A stretch of 64,000 nucleotides of DNA from Streptomyces sp. H27-H5. Lineage in GTDB: Bacteria > Actinomycetota > Actinomycetes > Streptomycetales > Streptomycetaceae. The notes below the pieces were generated by a model. That model made no database searches and was not told where the DNA came from. It saw only the letters and a list, made by a program, of their open reading frames with translations. The first letter of the stretch is position 1. Each line of letters begins with the position of its first letter. Location: the NCBI RefSeq assembly GCF_026627505.1, contig NZ_JAPNLK010000001.1, positions 124,001-188,000 on the forward strand, given 5' to 3'. Made by a program: the position numbers and the translations under genes. This document shows, one piece after another, positions 27,716 through 36,615 of this stretch.

Positions 27716-28135
27716 ATGAGCCTGAGCATCCGCAACCAGTTGGCCGGCACCGTCACCTCCGTCACGACGGGCGAGGCCATGGCGACCGTGAACGTGCGCC
27801 TGGCGGGCGGCCAGGACATCACCGCGGCGATCACCACCGACGCGGTCAGGGACCTCGGGTTCACCGAGGGCTCCGCAGTCAAGGCCCTCGTGAAGTCCAC
27901 CGAGGTCTCCCTGGCGACCGCTCCGGTGGAGGGCATCTCCATCCGCAACCAGATCCCGGGCACCGTCACCGACGTCGCCACTGGTGGCGCCATGGGCTCC
28001 GTCAAGGTGACCGTGGAGGGCGGCGAACTGACCGCCGCCATCACCAAGGACGCCGTCGAAGCCCTCGGTCTGACGGCCGGGACCTCCGTCGTGGCCCTCG
28101 TCAAATCGACCGAGATCTCCCTCGCCACCGCCTGA
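27716..28135 (+). CDS. tandem Mop/TOBE molybdate-binding protein
   Basis: 139-aa cytosolic protein made of two copies of a Mop domain (about residues 3-69 and 73-139), each with the pattern SIRNQ..GTV..V..G.AM..V.V and ending in ALVKSTE.SLATA. Mop domains bind molybdate or tungstate in oligomers and serve as molybdate storage or buffer proteins. No modABC genes are next to it. ATG at 27716 follows a C-rich stretch with a weak ribosome site. Confidence 0.85.
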   Translation: MSLSIRNQLAGTVTSVTTGEAMATVNVRLAGGQDITAAITTDAVRDLGFTEGSAVKALVKSTEVSLATAPVEGISIRNQIPGTVTDVATGGAMGSVKVTVEGGELTAAITKDAVEALGLTAGTSVVALVKSTEISLATA

Positions 28136-28646
28136 TCACCGCACGGCACGCGTCCCGCGGCGCGCCGGCCGGCCACCGCTTCTCCCCCGGGGATGGTCAT
28201 GGACGGGCCGACTGTCCACCGGTTCCCGGCCACGACCGCGCCGGACGGCGCTCCGCGCGACGCTTCCCGGGCCGCCGCCCGGGAAGGTCCGGCCCACGGC
28301 CTCACCGCCCCCGCCCGCCCCGCCGGCGAACGACGGCCCCACGCGACACGGGTTCGACGCCCGCCCGGCCCCCGGGATCCGGGGTTTCGCGTTCACGTTC
28401 GGACAGACACGCGTCACACCACGACGTGTCCGCCCCACCGTCCCGACCCGTCACGTACGAGGTCGGGACGGTTCACCCGCCTGCAGAATCATTCCTTCAC
28501 CAACTCCCGTGATTCAAAGCGCTCTTGTGTGCAGACGGAACGGCCGGTAAGTGCCACGATGATCCATGCTTCAACCGTCAGTCGGGGTGACCGAAACCAG
28601 TTGTCGGCCCCCTCGGCAGCCCTACGCCACGAAGGGGCGGGCAGAC
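28136..28646. other. intergenic region upstream of the methyltransferase/terpene synthase operon
   Basis: 511 bases without a gene that I can support. The part at 28470-28560 is less GC-rich. TTGTGT (28525-28530) with TAAGTG (28548-28553) at a 17-base spacing is a weak promoter candidate. The methyltransferase ribosome site (AAGGGG) lies at the end. No repeats or tRNA were seen. Confidence 0.35.
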
Positions 28647-29552
28647 ATGAGCGCTACACCATTCACTTCTCCCTTAGGCAGCGGGCAGGGCCTGGACGAT
28701 GAGCAGGTGCGGCTCTACTACGGCCGCAAGACCGCGGACATCCTCCACAAGTACGGCCCGGGTCCGCGTGTCCACTTCCACTTGGGGATGTTCGGGCACG
28801 ACACGCACCCGCACACCACGGTCCCCCAGGACGTGATCAAGCAGCGCATCGTGGGCGCGCAGGAGGAGATAGTCGAGCACGCGGCCCGCTCCTGGGGCGC
28901 GTACGAGCGGCCACCCCGCACCCTCCTCGACATCGGCTGCGGTCTCGGCGGCGGCTCCCTGTACTGGGCCCAACGCCACCGCGCGAGGGTCACCGGCCTC
29001 ACCATCGCGGCCGAACACGTCCCGCTGATCCGGCACTTCGCACGACAGGCGGGCGTAGGCGACCGGGTCCGCGCCCACGTCGCCGACATCCACACCCACG
29101 ACGCCGTGCGGACCTACGACGCCGCCTACGCCAACGAGAGCAGCGGCTACATGGACCGCACCCGACTCTTCGAGGTCGTCGCGAGAGCCCTTCGGCCGGG
29201 CGGCTGGTTCGGCATACAGGAGCACTTCGTGTGCCGGCCCGAGTGGCGCGGCTTCCTCGACGACTACTACAAGACGCGGCTCGGGACGCGCGAGGAGTAC
29301 GTGAGCGCCGCGTCGGCGGCGGGCTTCACCCTCGAACGGGACGAGGACGTCACCGACGGGGTGGCGGAGTTCTGGGTGCAGTCGATGGCCTGGAACACCT
29401 GCGAGCTGGACCGGGTCCGGGCCGGCGGCGCCCCGGCGGCATGGACCCTGAGGCGCCTGGAGGAATCGACCGTGGTGCACAGCAGACTCTTCCGGCTCTG
29501 GCGCGACCACGCGGTCGAGACCCGACTGCTGCTGTTCCGGAACGGGGGCTGA
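28647..29552 (+). CDS. SAM-dependent C-methyltransferase linked to terpene synthase
   Basis: Class I methyltransferase of 301 aa. Motif I is [12 protein letters not shown] at about residues 92-103, and post-motif blocks include [17 protein letters not shown] and [13 protein letters not shown]. The NES..Y.D..LF block resembles the geranyl diphosphate C-methyltransferase that feeds 2-methylisoborneol synthase (NNEST.Y.D..DLF), so a prenyl diphosphate is a plausible substrate. ATG at 28647 has AAGGGG upstream. Codon 10 is TTA (28674-28676), implying bldA control. The stop is 5 bases before the terpene synthase start, so the two enzymes are coupled. A sterol/tocopherol-type methyltransferase is the alternative. 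Confidence 0.8.
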   Translation: MSATPFTSPLGSGQGLDDEQVRLYYGRKTADILHKYGPGPRVHFHLGMFGHDTHPHTTVPQDVIKQRIVGAQEEIVEHAARSWGAYERPPRTLLDIGCGLGGGSLYWAQRHRARVTGLTIAAEHVPLIRHFARQAGVGDRVRAHVADIHTHDAVRTYDAAYANESSGYMDRTRLFEVVARALRPGGWFGIQEHFVCRPEWRGFLDDYYKTRLGTREEYVSAASAAGFTLERDEDVTDGVAEFWVQSMAWNTCELDRVRAGGAPAAWTLRRLEESTVVHSRLFRLWRDHAVETRLLLFRNGG

Positions 29553-29557
29553 GGACC

Positions 29558-30655
29558 ATGACGAGCATCGATCGCCCTTCCCGGATCGGCAGGCCGCTGC
29601 CGGCGTTCCACTGCCCCCTCGACACCGGGCTGGTCCACCCCCGGGCGAAGGAACTGGAGGCGCTGGCCGTCGACTGGCTGGACTCCCACGGGATCCACAC
29701 CGATCCCGTCGAACGGGCCTGGAGCCTGGCCACGCACAGCGCCGACTTCTCGTGCCGCATCGTCCCGCACGGGGACGATGCGGCCCTGCTGCTGTTCATC
29801 GAGTGGAACTACTGGGCCAACGCCGTCGACGACTGGCAGGACTCGGGGGCGGACGACGTCCGCACGGCGGCCGTCGCCGACCACGGCGCGCGGCTGCTGC
29901 GGACCATCGAGACACCGGGGGCCGGCGTCCTGCCCGACGGGCCGATGACCCGCGCCCTCGACGACCTCGTGACGCGCACGCACGCGCTGCTCACCCCGTT
30001 CGAACTGCGCCGGTTCACCGAGGGGACGCGTGACTGGCTGCTCGGGGCGGCCTGGGAGGCGGCGAACGCCGAGCGGGGCCTGATGCCCGGCCTGGCGGAC
30101 TTCGCGGCCCTGGGAACCCTGGCGAACGGCACCCGCTTCTCGCTCACCTGGGCCGACGTGGCCAACCGGGTCCGGTTGGCCCCCGAGGTGTTGTACGCGC
30201 CGGCGGTGCGGGCGCTGACCGACGCCGCGGGATTCGTCGTCAGCGCCGACAACGACCTGTTCTCGTACGACAAGGACGATCACATGGAGCCGCGGGAGGT
30301 GAACCTGATCAACGTGATCGCCCACCAGGAGGGCCTGACACCGGCGCGGGCGGTGCCGGTGGCGGTGGCGCTCCGGGACCGGGCGATGGGCCTCTTCCTG
30401 CGACTGCGCGAACAGGTGGCCCGCGACGCGGACGAACCGCTCGCCCGCCACCTGGAGGGGATGGGCCACTACATCGCGGGCTGCCTCGCGTGGCAGGACC
30501 GGGCGCCGCGCTACGCCAGTCCGCGCAACCGCAACGAACTGCCCGTCGAAGGGGCCCGGTTCGACATCCGCTACAGCGACGTGCCGAGCGACGACCGGAC
30601 GGAGGCACCGCCGTTGCCGGCCCTCGCCTGGTGGTGGGACCTGCTGGACGGGTGA
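29558..30655 (+). CDS. class I terpene synthase coupled to methyltransferase
   Basis: 365-aa terpene cyclase. The aspartate motif is DDWQD at 91-95, the NSE motif is NDLFSYDKD at 232-240, and an RY pair near the C-terminus lies in APRYAS. The ending ALAWWWDLL resembles selinadiene-synthase-like cyclases. It lacks the DDCYCED motif of 2-methylisoborneol synthase, so that product is unlikely. ATG at 29558 has GAGG upstream. With the methyltransferase in front it probably cyclises a C-methylated prenyl diphosphate. A strong hairpin follows at 30710-30743. Confidence 0.9.
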   Translation: MTSIDRPSRIGRPLPAFHCPLDTGLVHPRAKELEALAVDWLDSHGIHTDPVERAWSLATHSADFSCRIVPHGDDAALLLFIEWNYWANAVDDWQDSGADDVRTAAVADHGARLLRTIETPGAGVLPDGPMTRALDDLVTRTHALLTPFELRRFTEGTRDWLLGAAWEAANAERGLMPGLADFAALGTLANGTRFSLTWADVANRVRLAPEVLYAPAVRALTDAAGFVVSADNDLFSYDKDDHMEPREVNLINVIAHQEGLTPARAVPVAVALRDRAMGLFLRLREQVARDADEPLARHLEGMGHYIAGCLAWQDRAPRYASPRNRNELPVEGARFDIRYSDVPSDDRTEAPPLPALAWWWDLLDG

Positions 30656-30709
30656 GGAGGCAGCCCGCGCCCGCGAGCCCGGCCTGATCCGAAAGACAGG
30701 CCCTACGCG

Positions 30710-30743
30710 CCGGGGCCCGCGCCGTTCGTGGCGCGGGCCCCGG
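30710..30743. terminator. bidirectional terminator between terpene operon and conservon P450
   Basis: A 14-bp perfect stem (CCGGGGCCCGCGCC pairing with its complement at 30730-30743) with loop GTTCGT lies between the convergent genes ending at 30655 and 30765. Confidence 0.7.
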
Positions 30744-30764
30744 TGCGGACGGGCCGGATCGTGC

Positions 30765-32183
30765 TCAGCCGAGTCCGAGCAGCCGTCGCCACCAACTCGG
30801 CCTGCGATGGGTGGCGGAGGCCGCGGGCATCGCCGCCGGCCGCGGCGGGACGGGCCCGGTCGGGGCGTGCGGGGGGTGGCCGACGGCCAGCTCCGGGAAG
30901 GGGTGGGGGCCGCTCTCCGCCCCGCCGTCGTCCAAGGGGCGGGGTGTGAACCGTACCGGCAGGGCCAACAGGTGTCGGGACATGAGCGTGCCGCGCCAGC
31001 GCAACTCACTCTCAGGCACCCCCAGTTGGAGGTCGGGCAGCCGACTGAGCAGTACTTCGATGCCGGTGTCGGCGATGGCCCGGCCGATGTCCTGGCCGGG
31101 ACACTCGTGGGGGCCGCTGCTGAAGGCGAGGTGCGAACGGTTGCCGTGCACGGACGCGTCGGGATCAGGCCGGATCTGCGGATCGGCGTTGCCCGCCGAC
31201 AGGCCGAGCAGCAGCATGTCGCCGGCCTTGATGTCACGCCCCCCGAGTCGGGTGTCCCCGGTGGCCCACCGCCCGATGATGGTGTTGATCGGCGGGTCGT
31301 CCCACAAGACCTGTTCGAGCGCGTCGGGCAGCGTCATGTGACCGCCGGAGAGGCTGGCGCGGAAACGCCGGTCGGTCAGGACCGTCCGCAGGGTGTTCGC
31401 GATGAGGTTCGCGGTCGTCTCGTACGCCGCGATCAGCACGACGCGCAGGTGCATGAGCACCTCCGTGTCGGTGAGGTCCGCCGGATGCTCCAGCAGCCAG
31501 GAGGCCAGGTCGCGGGCAGGCACCGACTTGCGGGCGTGGACCAGTTGTTCCAGGGTCGCGGTGACGTACCGGTCGCTCTCCAGAGCCGTCTCGGTCCCTT
31601 GCAGCATGTCGCGGGCCGCCTTGACCAGGCGGGGGCCGTGCTCGTCGGGTGCGCCGACGAGCTGGGTCATGACGAGCATGGGGAGCTGGTCGGAGAAGGC
31701 GGCGACCAGGTCGGCGCGTCCGTCGGCCGCGATCCGGTCGATCAGCTGGTTGGCGAAGCGGGTGACGTGGCGGCGGATGCCTCGTCTGTCGAAGCGCAGC
31801 AGGGACTCCACGACGGCGCCGCGCAGCCGCTCGTGGACGGGTCCGTCGGTGAAGTTGCACACCGGTACCCACGCGACCATGGGGCCCAGCGGGGTGTCGG
31901 CCGGCACCCTGCCCTCCCGCATGTCGCGCCAGCCCCGCGGGTCGCGGGCGAACCGCGAGGGGGTGCGGGCCACGTCCAGGTTCTCGCGGTGCCCGAGGAC
32001 GAGCCAGGCCCGCAGTTCGCCCTGGACGAGGACCGGGGCGACCGGGCCGTGTTCCGCGCGGAGCTTCTCGTACAGACCCGCCGGGTCCGACGCCGCCTCC
32101 GGTCCGTCGAGCCGGTGCAGCCCGCCGGGGGCCGCCGCGGCGTGCGCGGGGCACCCGGGCGGCGGGGTGGGGTTGGTGCTCAC
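30765..32183 (-). CDS. conservon cytochrome P450, CYP157-like, lacking ExxR
   Basis: 472-aa P450 at the end of a cvn operon. The heme loop is FSSGPHECPG with C361 and the I-helix is AAYETT (252-257). The K-helix motif reads EQVLW (290-294), so the normally invariant Arg of ExxR is Trp. CYP157 proteins of Streptomyces are known for this kind of replacement. A proline-rich tail of about 50 residues ends in WWRRLLGLG. GTG at 32183 overlaps the GTPase stop as GTGA. A redox or sensory role within the conservon is inferred; no substrate is known. Confidence 0.9.
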   Translation of the reverse strand: MSTNPTPPPGCPAHAAAAPGGLHRLDGPEAASDPAGLYEKLRAEHGPVAPVLVQGELRAWLVLGHRENLDVARTPSRFARDPRGWRDMREGRVPADTPLGPMVAWVPVCNFTDGPVHERLRGAVVESLLRFDRRGIRRHVTRFANQLIDRIAADGRADLVAAFSDQLPMLVMTQLVGAPDEHGPRLVKAARDMLQGTETALESDRYVTATLEQLVHARKSVPARDLASWLLEHPADLTDTEVLMHLRVVLIAAYETTANLIANTLRTVLTDRRFRASLSGGHMTLPDALEQVLWDDPPINTIIGRWATGDTRLGGRDIKAGDMLLLGLSAGNADPQIRPDPDASVHGNRSHLAFSSGPHECPGQDIGRAIADTGIEVLLSRLPDLQLGVPESELRWRGTLMSRHLLALPVRFTPRPLDDGGAESGPHPFPELAVGHPPHAPTGPVPPRPAAMPAASATHRRPSWWRRLLGLG

Positions 32184-32806
32184 AGTGCCTCCGTGGTTGC
32201 TGCCTGGGAGTGCAGGTAGCGCATGAGGGTCAGCAGGACGTCGCGGGCGGAGCCCCGGCGTCTGGCGTCACAGACGAGGATGGGGACCGCGGGGGGCAGG
32301 TCCAGGGCCTGGCGGAGTTCTTCGAGCGGGTGCTCGGGCGCGTCCGGGAAGGAGTTCACGGCGACGACGAAGGGCACACCGCGCTCTTCCAGCCGACCGA
32401 TCACGTCGAAGCTGATCTCCAGCCTCCGGGTGTCGAGGAGGACGACGGCTCCGAGCGCGCCCTCGAACAGTCCCCGCCACAGGAACCAGAAGCGCTCCTG
32501 TCCCGGGGTGCCGAACAGGTAGAGCACGAGTTCGTCGTTGATGCTGATCCGGCCGAAGTCCATGGCGACGGTCGTGGTGGTCTTGCGGCCCACCCCGCGC
32601 GTGTCGTCCACGCCGATGCCCGCCTTGGTCATCGTCTCCTCGGTGGTCAGCGGCCTGATCTCACTGACCGCGCCGACCATGGTCGTCTTGCCCACGCCGA
32701 AGCCGCCGACGACGACGATCTTGACGGCGGTGGCCGTCGACTGCGGGAGTATGTCCTCGTGCCGGGGTCCGGCGACGGCCGGCAGGTCAGAGCTTCTGTA
32801 GTCCAT
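32180..32806 (-). CDS. cvnD: conservon GTPase CvnD
   Basis: 208-aa small GTPase of the bacterial MglA/CvnD kind. The P-loop is GGFGVGKTTMVG near residues 34-45, the switch II-like block is GTPGQERFWFLW, and the base-recognition loop reads VNSFPD, a variant of NKxD. In conservons it is thought to work with the kinase-like, roadblock and DUF742 proteins as a membrane-associated switch resembling eukaryotic G-protein complexes. ATG at 32806 overlaps the previous gene by 20 bases. Confidence 0.9.
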   Translation of the reverse strand: MDYRSSDLPAVAGPRHEDILPQSTATAVKIVVVGGFGVGKTTMVGAVSEIRPLTTEETMTKAGIGVDDTRGVGRKTTTTVAMDFGRISINDELVLYLFGTPGQERFWFLWRGLFEGALGAVVLLDTRRLEISFDVIGRLEERGVPFVVAVNSFPDAPEHPLEELRQALDLPPAVPILVCDARRRGSARDVLLTLMRYLHSQAATTEAL

Positions 32807-33146
32807 CGATCACGGCCTCGATCAGAGCGATGTCGGGAAGTTTGGCGACGGGCACGGGCGGGCGGACCAGGACCTGTTTGCCCGCCAGGAGATCGCCGAT
32901 CAGGACGGTGACCACGCTCACGGGCAGGCCCACGTAGGCCGAGATCTCGGCCACCGACAGCGGTGCCTGGCACATCCGCAGGATCGACGCGTGCTCGGGT
33001 TGCATCTCCGGGCGCGCGCCCGCCTTCGCGACCACGAGCGTGACGAGGTCGAGGCGGGTGGAGGTGGATGAACCGCTGCGGCCACCGGTGATGACGTAGA
33101 GCCGCTCGGGACTGTCCTCCTCCCAGCCTGCGGGGGGCTCGCTCAC
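32787..33146 (-). CDS. cvnC: conservon DUF742 protein CvnC
   Basis: 119-aa DUF742 protein. The block RLYVITGGR leads into a winged-helix-like region (LSVAEISAYVGLPVSVVTVLIGDL, read in two parts) and the ending PDIALIEAVIDGLQKL. It is a standard third member of cvn operons, probably an adaptor of the complex. GTG at 33146 overlaps the roadblock stop as GTGA, which fixes the start. Confidence 0.9.
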   Translation of the reverse strand: MSEPPAGWEEDSPERLYVITGGRSGSSTSTRLDLVTLVVAKAGARPEMQPEHASILRMCQAPLSVAEISAYVGLPVSVVTVLIGDLLAGKQVLVRPPVPVAKLPDIALIEAVIDGLQKL

Positions 33147-33553
33147 GCGGGGTGCCCGTCGTGCCGAGGCGGAGTGCTCAGGTGTTCTCCAATCCGGCTC
33201 ACCAGGTCGCGCATCTGCGCGCCCATCAAGCCGGCGTCGACACCCTCGTCCGCCAGTACCGCCAGGTAGGAACCGGAACCGGCGGCCATCAGGTAGAAGA
33301 AGCCGCCGTCCATCTCGATGACGACCAGCCTCATCCGCCCTTCGGAGCGGGGCAGTTCGGAGGCGACGGCGCCGGCCAGGCTCTGCAGGCCCGCGCACGC
33401 GGCCGCCAGCCGGTCCGCCGTGTCGGTCTCGGCCCCGTACTGGGCCACGCACAGGCCGTCCGCGGACAGCACGATCACGTGGCGTGTCTGTGGGACTCCG
33501 GAGGCCAGGTCCTTGAGCATCCAGTCCAGGCTGCTGACTCGCTGTTGCATCAC
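33143..33553 (-). CDS. cvnB: conservon roadblock/LC7 protein CvnB
   Basis: 136-aa roadblock/LC7 domain protein (LDWMLKDLASGVPQTRHVIV, SADGLCVA, then GGFFYLMAAGSGSYLAVL). Such proteins dimerise and regulate small GTPases, here CvnD. GTG at 33553, directly followed by ATG at 33550, gives two nearly equal starts. The gene follows the kinase-like gene by 3 bases and overlaps cvnC by 4. Confidence 0.9.
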   Translation of the reverse strand: MMQQRVSSLDWMLKDLASGVPQTRHVIVLSADGLCVAQYGAETDTADRLAAACAGLQSLAGAVASELPRSEGRMRLVVIEMDGGFFYLMAAGSGSYLAVLADEGVDAGLMGAQMRDLVSRIGEHLSTPPRHDGHPA

Positions 33554-33556
33554 TGC

Positions 33557-35095
33557 TTACGTCCCTTTGTTCGCTGGGCCCGGGCCATCGTCCTCGCCGC
33601 CGGACGTGCCGGACAGACCGTTGTGGAATGCCTCCAGCCACATGCCGGGCGCCGCCTCGTCCGCCGGGGTCCGGGAGGGGAACCCGTACGGTGCGTCGGG
33701 CGCGACCTCCCGGTCCTTGCGCCGCCGCTGCGGCAGGCCGGTGGGGGTGCGCTCGGTGACGACAACGGCGTCGTCGCCGCGGCCGGGTCGGGCCTGGGGC
33801 ACCGGGCGGGCCGCGGGCGGCGGGGGCGGCGCGGAGGTCTGCGCCGAGAGGTGGTCCACGGGGTGCTGCCGGGGGCTGGGGGCGGCGGCCCGCGGACCGG
33901 AGGACGCGCCGATGCCGTGGGCGAGCCCGGTGGCGGCCGACGTCGTGGTGATCAGGTCCTGGGGAACGATGAGTACCGCGCGCACCCCGCCGTAGGCCGA
34001 GGACCGCAGGGAGATCTGGAACCCGTAGGCCTGCGCGAGTCGGCCGACGACCGCGAGGCCCAGGCGCGGGGTTTCGCCGAGGTCGTTGAGGTCGATGCCG
34101 GTCTGGGCCTGGGCGAGCATCCGTTCGGCCCGCTTGCGGGCCTCCTCGCTCATGTTCACCCCGCCGTCCTCGATCTCGACGGCGATGCCCGACTGCACCT
34201 CGACGGCGGTCAGGTGCACGCGGGTGTGGGGCGGCGAGTACCGGGTGGCGTTGTCGAGCAGCTCGGCCAGCGCGTGGATCAGCGGTTCGACGGCGGGGCC
34301 GACGACCGCGACCTCGGAGACCGAGTGGAGTTCGACGCGCTGGTAGTCGATGATGCGGGACATCGCCCCGCGCAGGACGCTGTAGAGGGGGACGGCCCGG
34401 CTCCACTGGCGGCCGGGGCGGGCCCCGCCGAGTACGGAGATCGAGTCGGCGAGTCGACCGACCAGGGCGGTGCCGTGGTCGAGTCGGAGCAGGTCGCCGA
34501 ACACGTCGGGGTTGCGGCCGTGCCGGTCCTCCATCTCGCGCATTTCCTGGGCCTGTTGGTGAACGATGGCCTGCACGCGCCGGGCGATGTTCACGAAGGC
34601 GCGCTGCGCCGACTCGCGGAGGTTCTCCTCCGCGTCGACGGCGTCGACCACACGGGCCAGCACCGTCCGCAGGGCGCTCTTGAACTGCGGCGTCATGGAG
34701 GTGTCCGCGCTCCAGCGCGAGGTGTGCCTGCCGTTGCCGACGAGCGAGTTCAACACGTCGTCGGGGAACTCGCCCCGGCGCAGCCGGTCGATCACCTCGG
34801 GCAGCAGTACGTCGGCGAGGTGGATCGTCTCGGCCTCCTGGCGCCGCAGGGCGGTGAGGAGTTCCGTGACCTGTGCGCGGCGGGCGGCCGCGGAGCGGCC
34901 GCGGAGCACCGCCTCGACGACCGCCGCGACCGTGCAGGCGCCGCCGATCGCGATCCACACCACGGGGGCGGACCCCGAAGCGGAGACCAGCGCGCCGACC
35001 AGGCAGGTCGCGGCCACGACCACGATCGCGGGGAGTGTCCAGCTTATCCCGGCCTCGAATGAGGAGGCCGCGGGTGGGGAATGTTCTTGCGCCAT
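33557..35095 (-). CDS. cvnA: conservon histidine kinase-like ATPase CvnA
   Basis: 512-aa membrane protein. Two transmembrane helices lie at about residues 18-38 and 45-65. A helical linker and an HATPase domain (ELLDNATRYSPP, then GETPRLGLAVVGRLA) follow, and a proline-rich tail of about 130 residues ends the protein. A classical HisKA phosphorylation box is not evident, as is usual for the nitrate-sensor-like CvnA group. ATG at 35095 has GAGGA upstream. It heads the operon cvnABCD-P450. A possible promoter lies 22 bases before the start. Confidence 0.9.
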   Translation of the reverse strand: MAQEHSPPAASSFEAGISWTLPAIVVVAATCLVGALVSASGSAPVVWIAIGGACTVAAVVEAVLRGRSAAARRAQVTELLTALRRQEAETIHLADVLLPEVIDRLRRGEFPDDVLNSLVGNGRHTSRWSADTSMTPQFKSALRTVLARVVDAVDAEENLRESAQRAFVNIARRVQAIVHQQAQEMREMEDRHGRNPDVFGDLLRLDHGTALVGRLADSISVLGGARPGRQWSRAVPLYSVLRGAMSRIIDYQRVELHSVSEVAVVGPAVEPLIHALAELLDNATRYSPPHTRVHLTAVEVQSGIAVEIEDGGVNMSEEARKRAERMLAQAQTGIDLNDLGETPRLGLAVVGRLAQAYGFQISLRSSAYGGVRAVLIVPQDLITTTSAATGLAHGIGASSGPRAAAPSPRQHPVDHLSAQTSAPPPPPAARPVPQARPGRGDDAVVVTERTPTGLPQRRRKDREVAPDAPYGFPSRTPADEAAPGMWLEAFHNGLSGTSGGEDDGPGPANKGT

Positions 35096-35123
35096 CAAGT
35101 TCCTCGAGCCATCGAAAGAGGGG

Positions 35124-35152
35124 ATCTTATGACCGATGGGCGGGAGCTTAAC
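35124..35152 (-). promoter_or_regulatory. candidate promoter of the conservon
   Basis: On the minus strand TAAGAT (35124-35129) lies 17 bases after GTTAAG (35147-35152). The -10 fits TANNNT well and the -35 is poor. The implied leader is about 22 bases. Confidence 0.3.
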
Positions 35153-35410
35153 GGGGCCAACTCGGCTGGTCCGGAGTTTCGTTGTTGTTCATCAGACGGA
35201 GGAACGATAATGCGCCATGACGTGGACGGAGGGGAAAGATGTTCGATACGACCCCCGTTCGGAAAGGTCGCTGTTGAGAACACCGTGCACGGTCAACGCA
35301 ATTGAATCGGCGCGCGATGATTCGAACATTCTTTGCGGAGCGTTCAGGTCACGACGCCCGGGTGACCTGACGCCATTCGGTGGGATCGGGTAAGGGGCCG
35401 CACACGGAAG

Positions 35411-35444
35411 GGCCGTCCGCACCGGGGGAGCGGTGCGGACGGCC
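35411..35444 (-). terminator. hairpin terminator after the CAP-domain gene
   Basis: Perfect 14-bp stem GGCCGTCCGCACCG/CGGTGCGGACGGCC with a 6-base loop, about 115 bases after the stop of the minus-strand CAP gene. Confidence 0.65.
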
Positions 35445-35559
35445 GTGGTCGTCCTCCGGTCGCCGGCACGGCGGGGCCGTGGGGGAGACCGGATGCGCGG
35501 AGAGCTTCATTCGTCGGGGTCGCGGCGCCGGGGTTCCTTCGCCCGGCTCGCGGGTGCCG

Positions 35560-36384
35560 CTACTGGGGGCGGGCGAAGTCCTGGGTCCACCACGGGCCTC
35601 CGGCCTGCACGACGCCGACGCCGATCTCGGTGAAGTTGCAGTTCAGGATGTTCGCGCGGTGCCCGGGGCTCTTCATCCAGGAGTCCATGACCGCGGTCGC
35701 GTCCGCCTGCCCCCTGGCGATGTTCTCGCCCGTCGCGGACCACTTGTAGCCGGTCGCGCTGATGCGGCCCGACATGGTGGATCCGTCCGGTCCGGTGTGG
35801 GAGAGCTCGCCGGAGCGGGCCATCACCTCGGTGTAGGACTGGGCCGCGGAGGTCAGTCTGGCGTTCGCCGTCAGGTCGCCGCAGCCGGCTTCCCGGCGTT
35901 CGGCGTTCACCAGGCTGATGATCTGGGCGACCGTCCCCGAGGGAGGCGGGACGGGGTCGGCCGGGGCGGGCTTCCTGGGTTTGCCGGCCGGCTTGACGGG
36001 GGCCGGTGCGGGGGCCGCCTTCTTCTCCGTCGTGTCGCGGGTGACGGCGGCCGTGGGGGTCGTCGCGGAGGCCTTCGGCGAGGCGGACGAGGTGGTGGGG
36101 CTCGGCGAGGCGGACGCGGAGGCGGAGGGGGACGCTGACTCCGTGGGCCGCGCGTCCTGCGGCGTCGCGGAGCCGGGCACGGAGCCGCCGGCCGGGAGGG
36201 CGTCGGCGCGGACGTCGGAGTCGGCCGTGCGCACGTTCCCCGCCGAGTCGCCCGTGAGGTCCAGGGCGAGCACCCCCACCGTGCCGGCCGCCAGGGTCCC
36301 CATGGCGGCCAGGACCACGCGCCGGGCCCGCGGGTGGCGCGCGGCGCGGTGGCCGGCGGGTATGCGGGGCTGGGGGGTTCGCAT
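35560..36384 (-). CDS. secreted CAP-domain (SCP/PR1) protein
   Basis: 274-aa exported protein. An Arg-rich N-terminus and one hydrophobic segment (about 26-43, VVLAAMGTLAAGTVGVLAL) act as signal or anchor. A Ser/Thr/Pro/Lys-rich linker runs to about residue 145, then a CAP domain: VNAERREAGCGDL, SGELSHTG, GENIARG, SPGHRANILNCNFTEIGVG (in two parts) and WWTQDFA. CAP proteins of actinobacteria are extracellular and of unsettled function. ATG at 36384 follows GAGGCC. Confidence 0.9.
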   Translation of the reverse strand: MRTPQPRIPAGHRAARHPRARRVVLAAMGTLAAGTVGVLALDLTGDSAGNVRTADSDVRADALPAGGSVPGSATPQDARPTESASPSASASASPSPTTSSASPKASATTPTAAVTRDTTEKKAAPAPAPVKPAGKPRKPAPADPVPPPSGTVAQIISLVNAERREAGCGDLTANARLTSAAQSYTEVMARSGELSHTGPDGSTMSGRISATGYKWSATGENIARGQADATAVMDSWMKSPGHRANILNCNFTEIGVGVVQAGGPWWTQDFARPQ

Positions 36385-36615
36385 GGCAGGGGCCTCCGTA
36401 CAGGCGGGTGTCGCACACGCCGGGTCGCGCCACGGGCGTGCTGCCGCGCCGGTGTCGGGCGGCTCCGTACGACTGTACGAGTCGCGCGGGCCGCCGGACG
36501 GTCTCTGAAGGGAGCCCGCAGGTGCCCTTAAGGAACTGCTCAGACTCCGGTGCCGCGGGCCGGGGCCGGACCATGTGGGTGTCCGCCCGTGCGGCCGGTG
36601 CCGGTGCCGACGGGG

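Larger units (their letters stand above)
35096..35559. other. intergenic region between cvnA and the CAP-domain gene
   Basis: 464 bases without a gene. The part near cvnA (35100-35370) is clearly less GC-rich than the window and carries the conservon promoter region. The distal part carries the hairpin terminator at 35411-35444. No coding frame with plausible codon use was seen. Confidence 0.45.

Noticed and set aside
28647..30655. 2-methylisoborneol biosynthesis operon
   Set aside because: The terpene synthase lacks the DDCYCED motif and the usual cyclic-nucleotide-binding gene is absent.
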